Of a stretch of 64,000 bases of DNA, positions 58,975 to 64,000 are shown one piece after another. Source of the stretch: Nitzschia sp. DOCU1 (lineage: Eukaryota > Bacillariophyta > Bacillariophyceae > Bacillariales > Bacillariaceae); NCBI GenBank assembly GCA_951394045.1, contig OX595985.1, positions 2,232,001 to 2,296,000 on the forward strand. Reading direction: 5' to 3'. Below the pieces are notes generated by a model. That model saw nothing but the letters and a program-made list of their open reading frames with translations. It made no database searches and was not told the DNA's origin. Each line of letters opens with the position of its first letter. The first letter of the stretch is position 1. The position numbers were made by a program, and so were the translations under genes.

Positions 58975-60404
58975 TCAATAGAACGCCAGAGCAAGGATTG
59001 CTAGCAACACACTTAGCATAGCAAGTGCCCGCGGGGCAGAAGATTCCTCGTTGCTCTGAAGGTTGCCTTCGCTGCCGGATGTACAAGAATCCGAAGGCAA
59101 GGCTACACATTCCGTGGCCCCGGGGACCAAGGGCGCAGTGGGATCTTCGCACTGACCTAGGCTACCTTCAGCTTCGGTAAAGACGTTGCGGAACCAGGTT
59201 CGTTGGTGAGGGGTGTTAAGGGTAATACTTTCCCGTCCAACAATGTTGCAAAAGTCTTGCAGCACAACATCTGAATAAGGGCAATAATGAATCTGTGAGA
59301 ATTAGGTTCCAACGCAATGGGTGGTTAAGCGACATCATTGTCAACTTGTGACTACGTACCAGGCTCAGCGAGTCGCTGCTCAAACCAAGCATCTCCGCTT
59401 CCTAGCGTATCATAAACTTCTTGTTTTTCAATGCTGACAAAGTCGACTAGATCAGCCGCGTGGTCAGCAAGCATTGTGTCAAAGTCAGGGCTTGTGTAGA
59501 TCCAAATGTCGGCATCTTTTCCAAAGGCAACGAACTCTTCGGTCGTCATGTAGTTGCGGTAGCAAAGTTCCGAATAGAGAGAACCCTGGGATTCAGAATA
59601 GAGCAGCTCGGCTTGGCAACTCTCGGCGAATTCACAGTAGTAGTTGGGACAACTTCCTACATCCCAGCCACCGCAATAAGTGGAATAGGATGCCCACAGG
59701 ACGACTGGTTTCTTTTCATTCTCATCGCACGAGAGAAGGGCGGCATTTTCTTCGGCGCAACTGTAGCGTTGTTTGGTGACGTCAAAAAGCTCAGTGGCAG
59801 TCTCCTCAAGGTTGAAGAACAAAGAATAGTACTTGACCCATTCAAAGGCTGCCAAGTTCTGCTCCTCTTCTTGAGCGGAAACGCGAATTTGCGTTTCGAA
59901 AGCTGTTGCATCCGTGGTACCCACAAAGCAAGGTGTGTCGAGAGGGATATTGTCAATGTTCGTGGCATTGTAGGGATCCATAACTTCCTGGATCTTGCCT
60001 TCGTCCAAAAGTTGGCTCACACAACGCGAAGAGACCCAGGAACTGGACCCCAAAAAGGCGGCGATCTTGTCCCGTGCACCAAGAATTTCCAAAAAGGGAA
60101 TCATGGTGGTGTAAAGTAGGGCGGCTTCATTCAGTGGCACGGACAACACCGCTGCATGACGACCATCCAATTCATCAGCCGGAGGCTCGGTTCCACATTG
60201 ATACAAAAGGTACGTTTCTCCTGCGGCCGTATTCGAGACCACTTTGTAAGTGTTAGCGTAAGTGACCGACCAAAATTGGGACTCTTCGGGGACTGCTTTG
60301 CTAGGGAAGTAGTCTTTGCCGTCGACCAACTCCGTGACGCAATCCAACTCATTTCCAGCCACAAAGGCAAAAGTGGAAAACCAGACGAGACTTGAAACCT
60401 TCAT
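58975..60404 (-). CDS. secreted GPI-anchored periplasmic-binding-protein-like (TroA-like) protein
   Basis: Exons 60404-59360 and 59270-58975 (89-bp intron, GTACGT donor, TTCAG acceptor, phase 1) give 446 aa. A signal peptide (SSLVWFSTFAFVAG) is followed by a bilobed substrate-binding fold. ANTYKVVSN with ETYLLYQCG is the opening strand pair. LGSSSWVSSRCVSQLLDEGK and PVVLWASYS follow, and DADIWIYTSPDFD is typical of the second lobe. The C-terminus ends in a Ser-rich linker and a hydrophobic tail without a basic end (ALAMLSVLLAILALAFY), a GPI-attachment signal. Many Cys residues suggest disulphides. TroA-like proteins of diatoms include ferrichrome-binding FBP1, so an iron or vitamin ligand at the cell surface is plausible; the ligand is not determined. 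Confidence 0.78.
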
Positions 60405-60576
60405 GTCAACTCTTCTCTTGTGTTATTGCAACTCCTGCTCCTGAATTTATGCGATACATTTTATGTTGTGGCTCGGAATGAAGCAAGCTTTTTGTTCGTC
60501 TTGGATCGGCAGATTGATAACGCGAACGGCATACCAGATTCCTTCTCCCCCTGCACCCGCTATGTATTGCTGTTCG

Positions 60577-60690
60577 GCCAAGGGAATCCAGAAACAATAA
60601 ATGTGTGTTTGCGCCAAAAGCAAAAGATATGCACGAAGAACGTGCTTCGAACGGTCATTTGACTCCTTCGATCATTTAAATCCACCAGGT
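60577..60690. repeat. inverted duplicate, left copy (decayed)
   Basis: The plus strand here matches the minus strand of about 60840-60962. The best block is 19 identical bases (60633-60651 with 60877-60895), flanked by GACTCCTTCGA and by CCAAGG(AG)GGAATCC. This copy is frameshifted relative to the right copy. Confidence 0.7.
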
Positions 60691-60768
60691 GCATGGCTGA
60701 TCACAATCCGCAAGCTATCCGCCGATGACGCTGCTATCCGGGAAATAGCTAGTACTAATAGGGAGCGC

Positions 60769-61008
60769 TTAGTACATGGCTGTTAGAGGGTCATCGTCCT
60801 GAAAAGGAAGGACAAAGGGGACGCCTCCTGCAACTGTGGTAGAAGATTGAAAAAGGTCGAAGGAGTCCAATGGCATTTCGAAGCACGTTCTTCGTCCAAC
60901 AGTGATGCTGTATGCTTCTGGCGCAACCACGTCTATTTTTGGATTCCCTCCTTGGTCAAACGGGAATAAGTTAGCCAATGATCGGCTACTGCTCGTGGTG
61001 ACAATCAT
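60769..61008 (-). CDS. small hypothetical protein, 79 aa
   Basis: ATG at 61008. Sequence features: LANLFPFDQGGNPKID, VVAPEAYSITVGRRTCFE, and an acidic C-terminus. It reads like coding sequence, without low complexity. A decayed inverted copy of its middle lies at 60577-60690. It may be a small gene or the relic of a larger one. No family is recognised and no function can be given. Confidence 0.35.
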   Translation of the reverse strand: MIVTTSSSRSLANLFPFDQGGNPKIDVVAPEAYSITVGRRTCFEMPLDSFDLFQSSTTVAGGVPFVLPFQDDDPLTAMY

Positions 61009-61247
61009 AGTGGCGCGCTAATTACGAACAAGAAGGTGGGGCACCTTTCTTGTTGCCCGCATATCAGCACTTGCTACACACAAGTACATGATACAGAAGT
61101 AGTATACTACTACTAGAACATCGACATCTATAATACTATGATAGGCGACATGATCCAAAACTGCCAATCGTTGTCGGAGCGGGGGTAGCCGTGGTGGTCG
61201 TCACCAACCGCTAAGAAGAGCTTGTTGTTTCCTCATTGAACCTGTCA

Positions 61248-62552
61248 TCAATGACGGCTTTTTGCGCACCGTATGGTCAACCGCTGGTTACGGTATCTGC
61301 ATATAAAATAAAGTAACAACATGATCGATGCCGAAACGATGGGGTTCAACTCGACATGGGGTGACGATTCCATAAACATGGCAGCGTCCTCACTGCCACT
61401 ACTAACAATAACCTTCTGCCTCTGCTGTGGTGGTAACTTGAAGAGCTGCTGATTGTGATGATTCCAACGACTGTATTGTTCCGCAATCATTTGCAATGCC
61501 ACGATTCGTGGGACAAGCCCATAATGGTACGGATTACCATCATTGGAACGTAAGCGAGTTTCCAAAATGGATCGAGGAAGGACTTCGCGACCCCAGTCCA
61601 TGTACACCAAAGTAGCAGCAGGATCTTCTTCTTTTCGTTCTTGAGAGGACGATCGTAGACTTGTTGGAGCCGGTAGTGCAGTACTAGTCGTATTGATAAT
61701 GTTGGAGATTGTGATTTGTGCCTGTTGATTGGCCGCAAAAACTTTGTAATTGTCTCCACGGTTCATGAGCGTTTCATCCACTGTCCAGCCACAGTTGTCA
61801 CACCATCCCGAAGACTTCCAAATAATCTTGACATGGCTGGGAATCTTTCGACGAAGCTGTATCAATGTTGCGTTGATTCGTTGTCGTAGCTGCTCTGCCG
61901 ATGTTCGGATACGAGATGATCCCACAACGTCCCAAATTGTGGAACCAACTACAACTACTGTATAATCCCCGTACACTATTGTATCATTGGCGTAATCGTT
62001 TGCAAACGTTTGCACGTCCTCCAAGGTCGGCCTCCAATCCGTATCAATACAACCCATACGACGACGCGAAGAAGAAATCGTAGCGTTTTCGTCAGCCTGA
62101 AAGAACGATTGCTCCAAGAAGGGAATGTCTCGTTGTCGAAACCCTCGATCATGCCATTTTTGCCGAAAGAATTCGTCCGTAAATACGGCGTCGTCCACAA
62201 GTGGGGTATGCAAATGTTGTTGACGATGATGAGTGATATCATCATCCAGGTGTTCTTCACGTTGTTCATTCCCTAGAACAATGCTGTTGTTCTTGTTCTT
62301 TCTGCTGTCATGATTGGGTGGAACCGATAGCATCAAATGTAACGTATCTGCGACTCGACGCTGAAGGGAATCGCCTACGAACAGTGTGCATTCTTTTCCA
62401 AACAAGTCTCGAAACTCATCGGTAGTGTACATTCGAGATCCTTCGGCCGGAATCCAGGTACTTTCTCCGATCCAATGCGATGTTGGCTCTCCGACAAATT
62501 CTTGCATGGTAGCCACCAATGAAGCACCTGCATGATTAGCTTCAGCTGTCAT
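61248..62552 (-). CDS. PC-esterase / TBL-like SGNH protein
   Basis: First in-frame ATG at 62552 (MTAEANHAGASLVATM), 434 aa. The GDS motif of the family is in ECTLFVGDSLQRRVADTLHL. DYTVVVVGSTIWDVVG and HVKIIWKSSGWCDNCGW form the core. The C-terminal DxxH-like motif lies in RSNDGNPYHYGLVPRIVAL, after VYMDWGREVLP. This order matches PC-esterase and plant TBL/PMR5 proteins, which O-acetylate wall polysaccharides. A hydrophobic segment near the end (VSASIMLLLYFICRY) may be a membrane anchor. An upstream exon with a signal anchor could be missing. The acyl donor and acceptor are unknown. Confidence 0.7.
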   Translation of the reverse strand: MTAEANHAGASLVATMQEFVGEPTSHWIGESTWIPAEGSRMYTTDEFRDLFGKECTLFVGDSLQRRVADTLHLMLSVPPNHDSRKNKNNSIVLGNEQREEHLDDDITHHRQQHLHTPLVDDAVFTDEFFRQKWHDRGFRQRDIPFLEQSFFQADENATISSSRRRMGCIDTDWRPTLEDVQTFANDYANDTIVYGDYTVVVVGSTIWDVVGSSRIRTSAEQLRQRINATLIQLRRKIPSHVKIIWKSSGWCDNCGWTVDETLMNRGDNYKVFAANQQAQITISNIINTTSTALPAPTSLRSSSQERKEEDPAATLVYMDWGREVLPRSILETRLRSNDGNPYHYGLVPRIVALQMIAEQYSRWNHHNQQLFKLPPQQRQKVIVSSGSEDAAMFMESSPHVELNPIVSASIMLLLYFICRYRNQRLTIRCAKSRH

Positions 62553-63334
62553 GGTGCACCACAACTTGTGGTACGGAAATAAAGGGATACGGCTGCTATT
62601 CTGGTGTACAAAGTGTTGGGATTATTGATGGTAATGCATCCCTTGCTTGCTTCTTCTGGTCGGGAGGGATACCTGATAAAACCCACTGGCGGGCGATGGT
62701 ACGACCGCACCGTCCTTGACCTCGTCCGGCGCGTGCCCGATTATTTGACCGCAAGAGCGGCGGGCGCTGCTTTCCCACACTTTTTAACGCACCGGGCGGG
62801 AGTCCGAGGAGATTTTGCCAAGCGTATGATACATAGTAAGGAGGTATGAAATAAGATTCGAAGTACTGGGATCGAAATGTTGCCAGTGGTTGCGAAATCG
62901 CATCTTGTAAAAGGGGAAATCGAATAGTGTTATTACGAAATTACTTGTTGCGAAATATTGGGAAATCGCATAGCGTTACGAAAGCAACTAGTAGCTAGTA
63001 GAGTACTGGCGTGGTGTCGTCTACTGACGCCGTGAAGTAGCGTAATTTTGATGATGATGCTCTGGCTAATAGTATTGGCGTCGTTGACGCCGACGCCCTT
63101 GCTATGATGGAGCATGCACTCACCAGTAAAGCAGTCACATCAGTGGACAGTAGCGTGCGGACAAAAAGGAAGGAAGACTTCGATTGCAAAATTTCCACAG
63201 CATCAGAAACACTTGGTCCAATGCAAATCGATTTTTCTACATTACATGTTTCTAAAAATTCCGGTGTCGTTTGAAAGGCGCCTCACAATCGGCCCCTTCT
63301 CATAAAAAGGTTCTCGCTGCTGACAAACAACAAT
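62553..63334. other. intergenic region
   Basis: Upstream of the PC-esterase gene and downstream of GSIII. Near 62880-63000 short motifs (GCGAAAT, GGGAAATCG, TTACGAAA) recur loosely. No gene is supported. Confidence 0.4.
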
Positions 63335-64000
63335 TTACTCGCCAAAATATTCAGGCTCGGTCACCGTGTGTTGGTCGAGGAAGAGCAATTCCTTGTAGGT
63401 GGCAAGAGTCCACAAGTCGGCAGGGATGATTTCCTCGGTGGCGTCGCAGATGGCACGAACATCAATCATGGTCTCCAAACGAAGGGAACGGGCTAGTTGG
63501 GCCTTATCCATAGACGATCCAGCGTGGTGGATTTTGGCAAGTTCTTCCTTGATCTTCTTAACAGAGGCTTCCAAGTCGGCAATAGGTCCCATTCCAGCCG
63601 CCTTGCATGAGGGGATGACGTGTTGGTTGATCATGTCAACCATGCACAAGGCTTCCATCTCGACGGTGCCAGTGTAGTGGTCGTGAAGGACGTCTTGGCG
63701 GGCAACCAATTCAGCAGCAGTGAAAACACCCATCTTCTCGAAAAGAGCAATATTCTTGTCGGCGGTCAATCGGGCAGTGGCCTCAACACCCGAGTCAATA
63801 CGCCAGACTCCACGGTCGGTCAACATTTGTTGGTTGGCCTCGTCGTAGTTGTTGCCGTTGAAGACGACCTTCCAGTGCTTCTTGAGGGCTTCACGGGCAA
63901 CGTCGGCGGGGTTGGCTCCGGCCTCGATCTTGTCAGCAAATTCGGCAAACTTCTCAGCGGTGATAGTGTTGAGAACAGTGTTTACCAAAGAAACGTTTTG
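63335..64000 (-). CDS. glutamine synthetase type III, C-terminal part (truncated by window end)
   Basis: 222 codons, open to base 64000 in the same frame; the start is outside the window. The sequence fits the C-terminal domain of GSIII: SLVNTVLNTITAEKF, REALKKHWKVVFNGNNYDEA, LARSLRLETMIDVRAICDA and LWTLATYKELLFLDQH. GSIII is a dodecameric ATP-dependent enzyme that makes glutamine from glutamate and ammonium. In diatoms it is the cytosolic form of nitrogen assimilation, alongside plastid GSII. The active-site residues lie in the part not seen. Confidence 0.9.
   Translation of the reverse strand, partial: QNVSLVNTVLNTITAEKFAEFADKIEAGANPADVAREALKKHWKVVFNGNNYDEANQQMLTDRGVWRIDSGVEATARLTADKNIALFEKMGVFTAAELVARQDVLHDHYTGTVEMEALCMVDMINQHVIPSCKAAGMGPIADLEASVKKIKEELAKIHHAGSSMDKAQLARSLRLETMIDVRAICDATEEIIPADLWTLATYKELLFLDQHTVTEPEYFGE

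Larger units (their letters stand above)
60405..61247. other. intergenic region with an inverted duplicate
   Basis: Contains two inverted, related segments (about 60577-60690 and 60840-60962) and a small minus-strand frame, listed separately. No other gene is seen. Confidence 0.45.

Overview
ORGANISM. The window looks like nuclear DNA of a diatom, probably a pennate. Genes are compact and mostly carry 0-2 short GT-AG introns. Several N-termini are signal peptides followed by a phenylalanine-rich cleavage site of the diatom plastid type (SSTFAFTP at 874, VDAFSAS at 13312). A type III glutamine synthetase runs off the right end. The only autonomous mobile element is a Ty1/copia retrotransposon of the diatom type. 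No organellar, bacterial or viral block is seen. The species cannot be named from sequence alone. LAYOUT. 1-12 kb: the 5' part of a coiled-coil gene, a plastid DUF1517 protein, vacuolar sorting receptor (VSR) copy A, a 677-aa coiled-coil protein, mitochondrial complex I subunit NDUFA9, and VSR copy B. 12-24 kb: a CX9C-type mitochondrial protein, a plastid aldo/keto reductase, a small membrane protein, an AlkD-type DNA glycosylase, a Sec14/CRAL-TRIO protein, a mannitol-dehydrogenase-family enzyme, the WD40 trafficking factor EIPR1 and a small hypothetical. 24-35 kb: a 973-aa coiled-coil protein, an imperfect tandem duplication containing a perfect 106-bp repeat, a GT31-like glycosyltransferase, two head-to-head paralogous coiled-coil genes, a possible beta-prism protein and a CUE-domain protein. 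35.4-41.5 kb: an intact copia element on the minus strand. 41.6-50 kb: a conserved mitochondrial-looking protein, a foldback element with long inverted arms, and a 1315-aa PAS-LRR-receiver fusion. 50-64 kb: cytosolic HSP70, TIM22, cGMP-dependent protein kinase (PKG) with two candidate first exons, an FkbM methyltransferase, a GPI-anchored periplasmic-binding-protein-like protein, a PC-esterase/TBL-like protein and the C-terminus of GSIII. GENES TOGETHER. There is no operon-like logic; genes are individually transcribed and several pairs are divergent. Recurrent themes are endomembrane traffic and secretion (two VSRs, EIPR1, Sec14, glycosyltransferase, FkbM, TBL-like), mitochondrial biogenesis (NDUFA9, CX9C protein, TIM22) and signalling (PKG, PAS-LRR-receiver). 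MOST INTERESTING. The PAS-LRR-receiver protein has no kinase domain. Three, possibly four, members of one unnamed coiled-coil family lie in 32 kb. The retroelement has gag and pol in the same frame, separated by one UGA and four codons. PKG has an MGGCSS dual-acylation first exon. The VSR pair differs by one intron. Exon joins were made by eye from splice consensus, reading frame and, where available, paralogue alignment; none was checked against transcripts.
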